Below are positions 8,024-17,359 of a DNA stretch of 64,000 nucleotides, in pieces. The translations under genes and the position numbers were made by a program. Under the pieces are notes generated by a model that was given only the letters and a program-made list of their open reading frames with translations, did no database searches and was not told the origin of the DNA. How positions within the stretch are numbered: position 1 is the first letter of the stretch; each line of letters begins with the position of its first letter. The stretch is from CADEEN01 sp963840805 (GTDB taxonomy: Bacteria > Pseudomonadota > Gammaproteobacteria > Burkholderiales > Burkholderiaceae_C). The stretch is from assembly GCA_963840805.1 (NCBI GenBank), contig CAWJAJ010000015.1, positions 62,001 through 126,000 on the forward strand. Direction: 5' to 3'.

Positions 8024-10603
8024 GCCTGCAGCGCATCACCGTGAACGATCGCGCTGCCTCGCCTGACGGCCTGAGCGAAGCCGAGGCGCGCCGAGCGCCT
8101 GGCGCCGCGACGGCCCGAACGAATTGCCCGTCTCGGGGCACGCGCGGCGTGCTGCGGCTGCTGCGGGAAGTGGTCGCTCGAGCCGATGTTCCTGCTGCTG
8201 GTGGCCTGCGGCGCCATCTACATGGTGCTGGGCGACCGCCACGAGGCGCTGATGCTGCTCGGCTTCGTGCTTCGTCGTCATGGGCATCACCTTCGTGCAG
8301 CAGCGCCGCAGCGAGCGGTCGCTGGAAGCGTTGCGTGACCTGTCCAGCCCGCGCGCGCTGGTGGTGCGCGACGGGCAGGCGCGGCGGATCGCCGGGCGCG
8401 AACTGGTGGTCGGCGACATCGTGCTGCTGGCCGAAGGCGACCGCGTGCCCGGCGACATGCGCCTGGTCGAGGCATCGAACCTGCGGTCGACGAGTCGCTG
8501 CTCACCGGCGAGTCCGCGCCGGTGATGAAGCAGGCGGAGGCCGCTGCCGGTGCCGACGCCAAGTCATGCCGGCACCGATCCGCACACAGGTCTTCTCCGG
8601 CACGCTGGTCACCCAGGGCACGGCGCGTGGCCGCGTGATGGCCACCGGCGAGCGCAGCGCGCTGGGCCGCATCGGCCACTCGCTGGCAGGCATCTCGCAG
8701 CGAGGACACGCCCGATCCAGCGGAGACGCGCGCATCGTCAACTGGGTTGCCGGCGTCGGCCTGACGCTGGCGTGCCGCGCTGGCCATCGCCTGGTGGGTG
8801 ACGCGCGGCGACTGGCTGCACGGCCTGCTGGCCGGCCTGACGCTGGCGATGGCCATCCTGCCCGAGGAACTGCCGGTGGTGCTGACGCTGTTCCTGGGCC
8901 TGGGCGCGTGGCGGCTGGCGCGCGAGAAGGTGCTGGCGCGCAGCATCCCGGCCGTCGAACTGCTGGGCGCGACGACCGTGCTGTGCGTCGACAAGACCGG
9001 CACGCTCGACGCCAACCGCATGGCGGTCCGCCGGCTGTGGACGGAACACGACGCCTGCGACACGGTCTGCAGCCGGCACCGCGGCGCTGCCGGAGGCGCT
9101 GCACGACGTGCTCGAGTTCGCCGTGCTGGCCAGCCACCGCCGCGCCTTCGACCCGATGGAGACGGCCATCGGCGAGGCGGGACAGCGCCTGCTGGCCGGC
9201 ACCGAGCACCTGCATGCCGACTGGACGTTGGTCGACGACTACCCGCTGTCGCGCGAGATGCTGGCGATGTCGCGCGTGTGGCAGTCGCCCGACCAGCGCG
9301 GACCGCCTGATCGCCGCCAAGGGCGCGCCCGAGGCCATCGTGGACCTGTGCCACCTCGACGCCGCGCGGCACGCGCGCCATTGCCCGGCAGGTCGAGCGA
9401 CCTGGCCGGCGACGGGCCTGCGCGTCCTGGGCGTGGCGCGCGCCGTCTTCGACGCCGGCGACGCTGCCCGGCAACCAGCACGACTTCGACTTCGAGTTCC
9501 TCGGTCTCGTCGCGCTGGAGGACCCGGTGCGGCCCGACGTGCCGCAGGCCATCGCCGAATGCCGGGCCGCGGGCATCCGGGTGGTGATGATGACCGGCGA
9601 CCATCCGCCACGGCGTTGTCCGTCGCGCGGCAGGTCGGGCTGCGTCGCCGACGGCGCTGTCATCACCGGCGCCGAACTCGACCGGACTGGACGACGCCGG
9701 ACTGCGCGCGCGCCTGGCCGACACCCACATCTTCTGCCGCGTCCAGCCCGAGCAGAAGCTGCGCCTGGTGCAGGCGTTCCGGGCCCGCGGCGACGTCGTG
9801 GCGATGACCGGCGACGGCGTCAACGACGCGCCGGCGCTGAAGGCCGCCGCACATCGGCGTGGCCATGGGCGCGCGCGGCACCGACGTGGCGCGCGAGGCC
9901 GCCGCCCTGGTGCTGCTGAACGACGACTTCGCGTCGATCGTGACGGCCGTGCGCTACGGGCGCCGCGTGTTCGCCAACCTGCGCAAGGCCATCGCCTTCG
10001 TGGTCGCGGTGCACGTGCCGATCGTCGGCCTGTCGATCGTGCCGGTGCTGCTGGGCTGGCCGATGCTGCTGATGCCGGTGCACATCCTGTTCCTGCAACT
10101 GATCATCGACCCGGCCTGCTCGGTGGTGTTCGAGGCCGAGCCGCTGGAGGCCGACGCGATGCGGACGCCGCCGCGGCGACCGCGACGCGCGGCTGTTCGA
10201 TGCGCAGGTGCTGTTGCGCGGTCTGTTGCAGGGCTGCGGGCTGTTCGGCATCGTGCTGGTGCCTACCTGGTCGCGCGGTCGGCATCGGGCTCCGACGAGA
10301 CGGCGCGCGCGCTGGCCTTCGCGCGTGCTGGTCGTCAGCAACCTGGCGCTGATCCATGTCAACCGGACACTGGACACGGCGCCGCGATTCGCTCGCGCCC
10401 CTGGAATGCCGCCTTTGGCTGGATCGCGTCTGGCCACTTGCGTGCTGCTGGCGCTCGTGCTGTGGGTGCCGGCGGTCGGCCGGCCTGCTTCCTGTTCACC
10501 ACACCGTCGGCATCCGCTGCTGCTGATCGGTGCGGCGCTCTGTCTCGGCGCGCTTGTCTGGTTCGAGGCCGTCAAGTGGCTCTTGGGTCGGCGGACGCGC
10601 TGA
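8020..10603 (+). CDS. P-type cation-transporting ATPase, multiply frameshifted
   Basis: An ATP-driven inner-membrane cation pump of about 860 residues, of the P2 (Ca2+/cation) type rather than the CPx heavy-metal type. Read in pieces: the N-terminal domain (EAEAR...DGPNELP), the actuator domain (VVGDIVLLAEGDRVPGDMRL, ESLLTGESAPV), the transmembrane hinge ILPEELPVVL with the Pro-Glu-Glu-Leu-Pro pattern, the phosphorylation site CVDKTGTLDANRM near residue 323, the hinge MTGDGVNDAPALKAA, and C-terminal helices with HILFLQLIIDPACSVVFEAE. The GTG at 8020 overlaps the CDF stop by 4 bp, so the pair is coupled. About a dozen +1 shifts interrupt it. Which ion it moves cannot be told; pairing with a CDF exporter suggests a divalent cation. 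Confidence 0.85.
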
Positions 10604-10619
10604 ATGGCCGCAGGATGCC

Positions 10620-10782
10620 TCAGGTCATGTGTCGCGCGGGTGCGTCCACCTGGGCGGAGTTCGCCAGGATGTCGGCTCAGGCTCAGGGGCATCGAGACGA
10701 AGGCCGTGAAGACCACCGGGGCCAGTGCAAGAAGGACGTCCCGATGAGGCGGGACGAGGAAGTGATGAAGGTCGGCTTGCAT
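10620..10782 (-). CDS. Small membrane protein candidate, about 53 residues
   Basis: Runs opposite to its neighbours in the 366-bp gap between the ATPase and the reductase. It starts MQADLHHFLVPPHRDVLL at ATG 10782, with a GAGAG stretch upstream as a weak Shine-Dalgarno. A hydrophobic segment ALAPVVFTAFVSMPLSL follows, then SRHPGEL. Removing one C from CTCCGCC near 10650 extends it to LAQVDAPARHMT and a TGA at 10620. That fits the +1 error pattern seen throughout this region. I do not recognise a family. It could be a small single-span protein tied to the transport or redox cluster; it could also be chance. Confidence 0.4.
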
Positions 10783-10874
10783 GGTGGCGTCTCTCGGCGA
10801 GGGTTGGAACACGTTGAGCGTCGTGCCCTCGACATTAAGGCGTTCTGAGCAGTGTCCGCCGGCGCCGCCGTCCA

Positions 10875-10888
10875 TTGAGGCCGGTCAA
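10875..10888 (+). promoter_or_regulatory. FNR/Anr-type palindrome TTGA-N6-TCAA
   Basis: The sequence TTGAGGCCGGTCAA has both half-sites TTGA and TCAA of the CRP/FNR family at the standard spacing of six. It lies about 82 bp upstream of the reductase start, a usable distance for activation. The outer T/A positions of the strict FNR consensus (TTGAT/ATCAA) are not kept. It could also serve the divergent small gene. Confidence 0.45.
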
Positions 10889-10969
10889 GGCGCCCAGGAT
10901 GCCGGCGAACCAGAATCGGTCGCAGGTGGATGCTCATCGTTGAGCATCGCTGCGCCTGCTCCGACATCC

Positions 10970-12219
10970 ATGACCGCCATCGACCTCCTGGCCTTGATCT
11001 CTGCCGCACTGCTCCTGCAGCTGGCGGCGGGGATCGGCTGGACGGTTTGGCGGCGTCGCTCCGCGGCGGTCAGCGCCCAGCGGCAGCGCCGGCCGCAAAG
11101 CCCGTCAAGGCCGATGCGGCGTGGGCGGGTTGGCGCGAGTTCCGCGTCGCTCAGCGTGCGTTCGAGGACGCGGCGCAGTCGCAGTGTTCGTTCTACCTGC
11201 AGCCAGTCGACGGCCAGCCGCTGCCTCCGTTCAAGCCGGGCCAGTTCCTCACCTTCGCACTGGATGTCACGCCTCGCAGCGCGGACGGCGCAGCGACCGC
11301 GCGCGCGATCACCCGCTGCTACTCCCTGTCGGACCGGCCCGACCCCGCGCACTACCGGGTGACGATCAAGCGCGTGCCTGCGCCTGCCGATCATCCCGAG
11401 TTCGACGCCGGGCCTGTCGTCCAACCACTTCCATGACCACGTGCAGGTCGGCGACATCCTGCGCGTGAAGGCGCCGGCCGGCCACTTCTTCATCGACCCC
11501 GATCCGAACGTGCCGGCGGTGCTGATCGGCGGCGGCATCGGCATCACGCCGATGATGAGCATGCTGCGCTGGTGCATGGCCGCAGCAGCCGCAGCGCGTG
11601 GTGCACCTCTACTACGGGCTGCGCAACAGCGGCGAGCATGCCTTCAAGCCGCAGCTCGAAGAGATCGCCGCCTCGCACCCGGCGCTGCACCTGAACGTCG
11701 TCTACAGCCGTCCTGGCGAGTCCGACCTGCGGGGCGCGACTACCAGCACCCAGGGCATGTGGACGTCGAACTGCTGCGGCGCACGCTGCCGCATGGACGC
11801 CACCAGTTCTATGTCTGCGGGCCTCCCGCCGATGATGCAGACCCTCGTGCCCGCGCTGGCCGAGTGGGGCGTGCCGGTCGCGCGACATCCACTACGAGGC
11901 TTTCGGTCCGGCTTCCGTCAAGCTGCCTGGCGCTGCCGAAGCCGCTGTGCCTGCCGCCACCGCGCGTCGAAGTGCAGATTCCAGCGCTCCGGCCGCACGC
12001 TGACCTGGGACGGCACGGGACGCATCGTTGCTGGACTTTGCGGAGCGGCACGGCATCGAGGTCGAGTCCGGCTGCCGCTCGGGCGGCTGCGGGAGCTGCG
12101 AGACCCGCTTGCTGGAGGGCACGGTGCAGTACGAACATGCACCCGGACCACGACGTGGCGCCCGGCCATTGCCTGCTCTGCGTCGGCCGGCCGTCATCGC
12201 GCTGGTGCTGGAGGCCTGA
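10970..12219 (+). CDS. Membrane-anchored NAD(P)H oxidoreductase with C-terminal 2Fe-2S ferredoxin domain, multiply frameshifted
   Basis: Predicted to take electrons from NAD(P)H through a flavin to a plant-type 2Fe-2S cluster. The order is: an N-terminal membrane anchor (LLALISAALLLQLAAGIGW), a flavin domain with FKPGQFLTF and the flavin-contact motif RCYSLSDRP, a nucleotide-binding domain with LIGGGIGITPMMSML and FYVCGPP, and a C-terminal ferredoxin domain with CRSGGCGSCETRLLEG and a final CLLCVG supplying the four cysteines. This is the order of phthalate-dioxygenase-reductase and Hcr-type enzymes. About eight +1 shifts break it. It is the first gene of a coupled trio: its TGA overlaps the cytochrome b start (TGATG). 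The partner is therefore probably the membrane cytochrome, not an oxygenase. Confidence 0.82.
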
Positions 12220-12804
12220 TGCCGCTGCCGGCCCGACTCCTGCGCCGCGAGGTGCTGCCCTTCCTGGCGAGCTTCGCCGCGCTGGCGCTCGTCGCACTGG
12301 CCCTCGACGGCCTGCTGCACCTCTTCGATCTGCTGTGGGTCGGCCGCTGGCTGGGCATTCCCGGCACGCTGCTGATCATCGGGTCCACGGCCTACTCGCT
12401 GCGCAAGCGCAAGCTGATCCAGCGCGGGCATCCGGCCAAGCTGCTGCGCTGGCACGAGGTGCTGGCCTGGCTCGGGATCGCTGCTGGTGCTGGTGCACGC
12501 GGGCGTCCACTTCAACGCCATCCTCGGCTGGCTGGCGGTGTGGGCCATGCTGATCAACGTGGGCAGCGGGCTGACCGGCAAGTTCCTGCTGGACCGCTCG
12601 CGCCGGCGCATGGAGGAAGCCCGCCAGCGCATGCGCGAGCGCGGCCTCAGCGACGAGGAACTCGAGGACCGCCTGTACTGGGACAGCCTGACCTTCGACG
12701 TGGTCAAGCAGTGGCGCGTGGTGCACTTCCCGATCACGCTGGCCTTCGCCGTGCTGGCGACGGCGCACATCGTGGCCATCTTCCTGTTCTGGGGCTGGAA
12801 GTGA
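12219..12804 (+). CDS. Membrane cytochrome b-like protein (one frameshift near 12480)
   Basis: A protein of about 194 residues with four hydrophobic helices: LLRREVLPFLASFAALAL, WLGIPGTLLIIGSTAYSL, the helix around VLVHAGVHFNAILGWLAVW, and a last helix from VVHFPITLAFAVLATAHIV to FLFWGWK. Histidines lie in or next to helices (RWHEVLAW, VHAGVH, VVHFP, TAHIV), the layout of a di-heme b protein in the b561/NapC-partner style, although I cannot name the family. A charged loop (RRRMEEARQRMRER) separates helices 3 and 4. The gene overlaps the reductase stop and its own stop overlaps the decaheme start (GTGA). It thus sits where an electron carrier across the inner membrane would be expected. One extra base near 12480 splits it. 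Confidence 0.6.
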
Positions 12805-13675
12805 AGAAGCGCCCGGTCCTGCTGATCGTCATCGCGCTCAACCTGCTCGTGCTGGTGGCGCTGGCCTTCGTCTACCCGCACCTGATGGTGAGCCCGGGGC
12901 CGCTGGTCAAGGGCCATGCCGAACTCGCCACCGACTGCTTTGCCTGCCACGCCGCCTGGCGCGGCGCGTCGTCGGGGCGATGCATCGAGTGCCATGCCGT
13001 CGCGGATGTCGGCCTGAGGACCACGAAGGGCGTGCCGATCGCCAGCGGAACCATCAAGGGATCGTTCCACCAGGAGCTGATCGAGCAGGACTGCATGGCC
13101 TGCCACAGCGACCACCAGGGGCCCAAGCTCACCAAGCGCAGCCGCAAGCCGTTCTCGCACGGGCTGCTGAAGGTGGCGGTGCGGGACACTTGCTCGTCAT
13201 GCCATGCGGCGCCGAAGGACACCGTGCACCGCGACCTCAAGGTCGAATGCGCAAAGTGCCACGAGAGCAAGGCCTGGAAGCCCGCGCACTTCGACCACGC
13301 CCTGCTGGCCAAGGCCGAGCTGGATCGATGCGAGAGCTGCCACAACGCGCCGACCGACCGGCTGCATCGTCAGATCCAGGGCAGCTGCAAGTCGTGCCAC
13401 AAGACCGAGGCCTGGAAGCCGGCGACCTTCGACCACAACAAGTACTTCGTGCTCGACCGCGACCATGAGGCCACTTGCGAGACCTGCCACAAGAACAACG
13501 ACTACAGCCGGTACACCTGCTACGGCTGCCACGAGCACTCGCAGGCGAAGGTCCGGGCGGAGCACGTCGAGGAAGGCATCCAGAACTTCGAGAACTGCGT
13601 GGAGTGCCACCGCGACCCGCGCGTCGAGCCCGAGAAGCGTGGCGGCGGGAACGCGGCCGAAAGGAACGGGACTAG
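12801..13675 (+). CDS. Decaheme cytochrome c (c3-like multiheme)
   Basis: GTG at 12801 gives an N-terminal signal or anchor (MKKRPVLLIVIALNLLVLVALAF), then ten CxxCH heme-c motifs in about 260 residues: CFACH, CIECH, CMACH, CSSCH, CAKCH, CESCH, CKSCH, CETCH, CYGCH and CVECH. It would act in the periplasm, either anchored or released. Repeated AWKPAxFDH blocks point to internal duplication. After the last heme the open frame would run on to 13832 and overlap the next gene by 74 bp. One base change near 13655 instead ends the protein at the TAG at 13673-13675 (GRKERD), which I prefer. As third gene of the coupled trio it is the likely acceptor of electrons from the membrane cytochrome. Confidence 0.85.
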
Positions 13676-13758
13676 CGTCGGGCGCGTCGGCTTCGTTCTG
13701 CTGCTTGGAGATCGGATCGGCTCGAGCGCTGACCTGAAAGCAAACTGGAGACTACGCG

Positions 13759-14181
13759 ATGAAGATACTGATTGCCGCGGACGGCAGCGTCTACACGAAG
13801 CGCATGCTGGCCTTCGTCGCGGCGCACGATGAATGGCTCGGGCCCCAGCACACCCTTACCGTCCTGCATTGCGTCCCTGCCATTCCACATCGTGCGGCTG
13901 CCTTCGTCGGCAAGGACCAGGTCCGGGCGTTCTACGAGGCAGACGCTGAGGCCGTGTTCAAGCCGATCCGCGCATTCTTCAACATGCACGATGCGACCGC
14001 GACATTCGTCCATCGCATCGGCCCGCCTGGCCCGAACATCGCCAAGTTTGCTGAGAAGAAGAAGTTCGAGCTCATCATCCTCGGCACGCATGGGCATGGC
14101 GCTATCGGCGGAGTTGTCATGGGCTCGGTGGCCACCAAGGTGCTGTCGCTTTGCGCAACGCCGGTACTGCTTGTTCGATAA
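13759..14181 (+). CDS. Universal stress protein (UspA family)
   Basis: A 140-residue single-domain Usp starting MKILIAADGSVYTKRML. The ATP-binding pattern Gly-x2-Gly-x9-Gly-Ser is present near the C-terminus (GTHGHGAIGGVVMGS), so it is an ATP-binding-type Usp. A short GGAG-like ribosome site lies in CTGGAGAC upstream. The frame is intact. In many Proteobacteria such genes cluster with cation ATPases and oxidoreductases under FNR/Anr or similar low-oxygen control; that role here is inferred from the neighbours. Confidence 0.9.
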   Translation: MKILIAADGSVYTKRMLAFVAAHDEWLGPQHTLTVLHCVPAIPHRAAAFVGKDQVRAFYEADAEAVFKPIRAFFNMHDATATFVHRIGPPGPNIAKFAEKKKFELIILGTHGHGAIGGVVMGSVATKVLSLCATPVLLVR

Positions 14182-14244
14182 CGGGAGCCGGATTGATGTG
14201 ATGTGCCGGATCGCACTCGCAATCGGTACGAAAGGAGGTGAGTC

Positions 14245-14691
14245 ATGAAGCTGCTGGTCGCCGTAGACGGCTCGGTGCAGGCGCTGGAGGCGGCTCGGCA
14301 CGCACTGCGCTTGCGCGAGGCCGGCCTGAAGGCCGAGATCGTGCTGGCTACCGTGCAGGAGCCGACCTTTCTCTACGAGATGGTGCTTCCGCCCACGTCG
14401 GACGTGCTCGAGCGCGTCAGTGGTGCGGTCGGCCATCGCGCCTTGGAGGGTGCCGAGGCGCTCCTGCGCGAGGCCGGCGTGCCCTTCGAGCACGAAATCG
14501 GATCGGGCGAGGTCGCGCCGACACTGTTGTCGATCGCGCAGGCGCGCGGCTGCGACGGAATCGTCCTTGGCGCGCGGGGGCTGGGTGCGGTCCGAAGCGC
14601 ATTGCTGGGCTCCGTGTCGCAGGCAGTTCTCCGAGCCGCCACCATGCCGGTGACGGTAGTCAGGCCGACCGCCGCTGGTGAGCACGCATGA
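14245..14691 (+). CDS. Universal stress protein (UspA family), second copy
   Basis: A 148-residue Usp starting MKLLVAVDGSVQALEAARHA, preceded by the strongest Shine-Dalgarno of the region (AAAGGAGGTGAG, ending 5 bp before ATG). The ATP-binding motif GARGLGAVRSALLGS fits Gly-x2-Gly-x9-Gly-Ser. It is only distantly like the first Usp, so this is a pair of different Usp types and not a recent duplication. It lies 63 bp after the first Usp and probably shares its transcript. Confidence 0.9.
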   Translation: MKLLVAVDGSVQALEAARHALRLREAGLKAEIVLATVQEPTFLYEMVLPPTSDVLERVSGAVGHRALEGAEALLREAGVPFEHEIGSGEVAPTLLSIAQARGCDGIVLGARGLGAVRSALLGSVSQAVLRAATMPVTVVRPTAAGEHA

Positions 14692-15116
14692 GAGTGGACG
14701 CCGTGCATGCCTTGGCGCCTTAACCGCGGGCACGTTGCGGAGCGGGCCGCGATCGCGAAGCGGTCGCAGGCGGTGAAACGAGGCGGCCTGGGTAGGGCAC
14801 CGTCGAGACTGAACTTCCAATCAGTGGTCTGTCGCGACCGTCGGCTGATGGCCGGGCCGAGCCATAGAGAGATCCAGACTCGTCGCCGGAAACCTGCCAT
14901 TCGCAGGTACGTCGAGGCGAGACTTTCGAGCGCGCCGGGAAGGACGGCTTGTGGCCGACTCCTGCCCCAGAGCGGCGCAGGCTCACGGTCCGCTGACTGC
15001 CGCATTGCTGACGCCCGACCCGCCTGACAGTAGCTCTCGGCCACCCGTGCCGGTCCCGCGCACCATGCAATCCACATGGACATGCCACGCACATTGCATT
15101 AACATTTACTTCATAC
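14692..15116. other. Spacer of 425 bp; probable promoter of the Ehr-like operon at its right end
   Basis: No frame resembles a protein. The last 25 bp (about 15092-15116, TTGCATTAACATTTACTTCAT) are strikingly AT-rich for this genome and sit directly before the ribbon-helix-helix gene. That makes them the most likely promoter and operator of the operon. I cannot define -35 and -10 boxes, and no Shine-Dalgarno is visible before the ATG at 15117. Confidence 0.45.
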
Positions 15117-15356
15117 ATGGAACTGAAGACGGCGCGCCTCACGCTGCTGATCGATCCGGCCAAGAAGGCAGCCTTCGAGCAGCTGTGTGCCCTGCAGGAC
15201 CAGACGCCCTCGCAGGTGGTGCGTCAACTGATCCGCGACTATCTCGCGCACCACGGGGTCTCGTTCGTGCCGAGCGGCGCGAGCGCCGAGGCGGCCGCAG
15301 CGCCACAGAGCGCTGAGCGACAGCGGCGCAACGCGGCGCGCCGGCGCAAGCGATGA
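15117..15356 (+). CDS. Ribbon-helix-helix (CopG-type) DNA-binding protein heading the Ehr-like operon
   Basis: A 79-residue protein. The N-terminal 45 residues (MELKTARLTLLIDPAKKAAF...QTPSQVVRQLIRDYLAHH) have the beta strand-helix-helix layout of MetJ/Arc/CopG regulators, with alternating polar residues in the strand (ARLTLLID). The tail is Ala-rich and then strongly basic (RQRRNAARRRKR). The stop overlaps the hyfB-like start (ATGA), so the two are translationally coupled. A regulator locked into the operon in this way suggests autoregulation through the AT-rich sequence just upstream. An antitoxin role is unlikely because no toxin gene is adjacent. Confidence 0.75.
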   Translation: MELKTARLTLLIDPAKKAAFEQLCALQDQTPSQVVRQLIRDYLAHHGVSFVPSGASAEAAAAPQSAERQRRNAARRRKR

Positions 15357-17359
15357 CCGCCTGGCTGCACATCGACTGGGTGCTGGTCGTCGTCGCGGCC
15401 TGGCTGCTGGTGGGCCTGGTCGGTGTGTTCGCGCTGCGCCGCTTCCGCTTCGTGTCCCGCATCCTGTTTCCGGCCGGCGGTGCGGTCGGCGTGCTGCTGT
15501 TCGGCGTCGCGCTCGGCGCGATGTTCGAGAGCACCGAGGTGGCCGTGCTGCCGATCGGCCTGCCGACGCTGCCGTTCCACCTGCGGCTGGACAGCCTGTC
15601 GGCCTTCTTCCTGCTCGTGATCGGCGCCACCGCCGCCGGCGTGTCGGCCTTCGCCGCCGGCTACTTCCGCAAGGGCGAGGGCACGCCGCCGGGCCTGCTG
15701 TGCCTGGAGTACCACGTCTTCCTCGCCAGCATGGTCGGCGTGGTGCTGGCCGACGATGCCTACGCCTTCATGGTGATGTGGGAGACGATGGCGCTGTCGT
15801 CGTTCTTCCTCGTCACGGCCAACCACCGCATCGCCGAGATCCGGCGCGCCGGCTATATCTATCTGCTGGTGGCGCATGTCGGCGCGATCGGCATCCTGAT
15901 GTGCTTCGGCGTGCTGCAGGCCAACACCGGCGACTACACCTTCGCCAACATGCGGGCCCAGGCGCTCTCGCCCTTCTGGGCCTCGGTCGCGTTCGGCTTG
16001 GCCGTGCTCGGCTTCGGCGCCAAGGCGGGCATGCTGCCGCTGCACATCTGGCTGCCCGAGGCCCACCCGGCGGCGCCGTCGCCGGTGTCGGCGCTGATGA
16101 GCGGCGTGATGTTGAAGACCGCGATCTACGGCCTGTTGCGCGTCGTCTTCGACCTGTTGCACCTGCAACTGTGGTGGTGGGGCGGCGTGCTGCTGGCGCT
16201 GGGCCTGGCCACGGCCCTGTTCGGCGTCGTCTTCGCCGCGGTGCAGGTCGACATGAAGCGGCTGCTGGCCTACTCGTCGATCGAGAACATCGGCCTGCTG
16301 CTGGCCGGCATCGGCCTCACGGTCGTGTTCGCGGCCTACGACATGAAGCCGATGGCGGCGCTGGCGCTCACCGCCAGCCTGTACCACGTGGCCAGCCACG
16401 CCCTGTTCAAGAGCCTGCTCTTCCTCGGCACCGGCTCGGTGCTGCACGCGACTTCCGAACGCAACCTCGGCAAGCTCGGCGGGCTGATCCGCAGCATGCC
16501 CTGGGTGGCCTGGATCACGCTGGTCGGCGTGCTGGCCAGCGCCGGCCTGCCGCCGCTGGGCGGCTTCGTCTCCGAGTGGCTGCTGCTGCAGAGCTTCCTG
16601 TTCACGCCGGGCCTGCCGCACTCGGTGCTCAACATGCTGATCCCGGTGGTGGCGGCCCTGATCGCGCTGGTGGCCGCGCTGGCCGGCTACACGATGGTCA
16701 AGTTCTTCGGCGTCATCTTTCTCGGCCAGCCGCGCGAAGAAAAGCTCGCCCTGGCCCACGACGCCGGGCGCTGGGAGCGCGCCGGCATGCTGTGGCTGGT
16801 GGCCGGCTGCATCGCGCTGGGCCTGCTGCCCAGCCAGTTCATCCAGCTCATCGACCCGGTGACGCAGCAGCTCGTCCATGCGGGCCTGGGCCAGGCGGTG
16901 GCCGCCAGCGGCTGGCTGCTCGCGCCGACCGGCGTCGAGCGCGCCAGCTACGGGCCGGCGATCTTCCTGCTCGGCGTGGCGGCCAGCTTCGCGCTGGCCT
17001 GGTTGCTGGTGCGCCGGCTCTACCACGGCCGGTTGCGGCGCGCGCCGCCCTGGGCCTGCGGCTTCCCGTGGCCGAACGCGCGCATGCAGGACACGGCCGA
17101 AGGCTTCGGCCAGCCGATCCGGCAGATCTTCGAGCCCTTCTTCCGCATGCAGCGCGAACTGCCGAGCCCGTTCGACGCCCAGCCGCGCTACCGGGTGACG
17201 TTCGAGGATCATTTCTGGCATTGGCTGTACCTGCCGATCGCCGCGGCCGTGGCGCGTGCCGCGCGCTTGTTCGGGCTGCTGCAGCAGGGCCGCATCGCGG
17301 TCTATCTGCTGTTCAGCTTCCTGACGCTGATCGCGATGCTGCTGGTGGTGACAAGATGA
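15353..17359 (+). CDS. hyfB: HyfB/NuoL-like proton-pumping membrane subunit of Ehr-like complex
   Basis: A 668-residue, multi-spanning inner-membrane protein of the Mrp-antiporter/NuoL-M-N family. The hallmark helix LPLHIWLPEAHPAAPSPVSALMSG (about 226-250), with the conserved lysine in GFGAKAGML just before it, and the Lys/His helix YHVASHALFKSLLFLGTGSV are present. WETMALSSFFLV carries the conserved Glu of TM5. It would form one of two ion-translocating modules of the complex. The frame is intact, and ATGA overlaps couple it to the upstream regulator and to hyfC. In formate hydrogenlyase-2 the same subunit precedes HyfC. Confidence 0.9.
   Translation: MTAWLHIDWVLVVVAAWLLVGLVGVFALRRFRFVSRILFPAGGAVGVLLFGVALGAMFESTEVAVLPIGLPTLPFHLRLDSLSAFFLLVIGATAAGVSAFAAGYFRKGEGTPPGLLCLEYHVFLASMVGVVLADDAYAFMVMWETMALSSFFLVTANHRIAEIRRAGYIYLLVAHVGAIGILMCFGVLQANTGDYTFANMRAQALSPFWASVAFGLAVLGFGAKAGMLPLHIWLPEAHPAAPSPVSALMSGVMLKTAIYGLLRVVFDLLHLQLWWWGGVLLALGLATALFGVVFAAVQVDMKRLLAYSSIENIGLLLAGIGLTVVFAAYDMKPMAALALTASLYHVASHALFKSLLFLGTGSVLHATSERNLGKLGGLIRSMPWVAWITLVGVLASAGLPPLGGFVSEWLLLQSFLFTPGLPHSVLNMLIPVVAALIALVAALAGYTMVKFFGVIFLGQPREEKLALAHDAGRWERAGMLWLVAGCIALGLLPSQFIQLIDPVTQQLVHAGLGQAVAASGWLLAPTGVERASYGPAIFLLGVAASFALAWLLVRRLYHGRLRRAPPWACGFPWPNARMQDTAEGFGQPIRQIFEPFFRMQRELPSPFDAQPRYRVTFEDHFWHWLYLPIAAAVARAARLFGLLQQGRIAVYLLFSFLTLIAMLLVVTR

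Noticed and set aside
8020..10603. Calling the P-type ATPase and the CDF gene true pseudogenes
   Set aside because: Breaks are mainly one-base gains with no in-frame stop mutations and with conserved motifs intact between them, the same error type that hits essential metG.
13676..13832. Extension of the decaheme cytochrome frame to 13832
   Set aside because: It would overlap the first universal stress protein gene by 74 bp and reads no sensible domain; a one-base change gives a stop at 13675.
15239..17221. A 660-codon open frame on the minus strand opposite the hyfB-like gene
   Set aside because: Composition is typical of the reverse strand of a GC-rich gene (very rich in His, Gln, Ala, Arg, Asp), with no family pattern; the plus strand is clearly coding.
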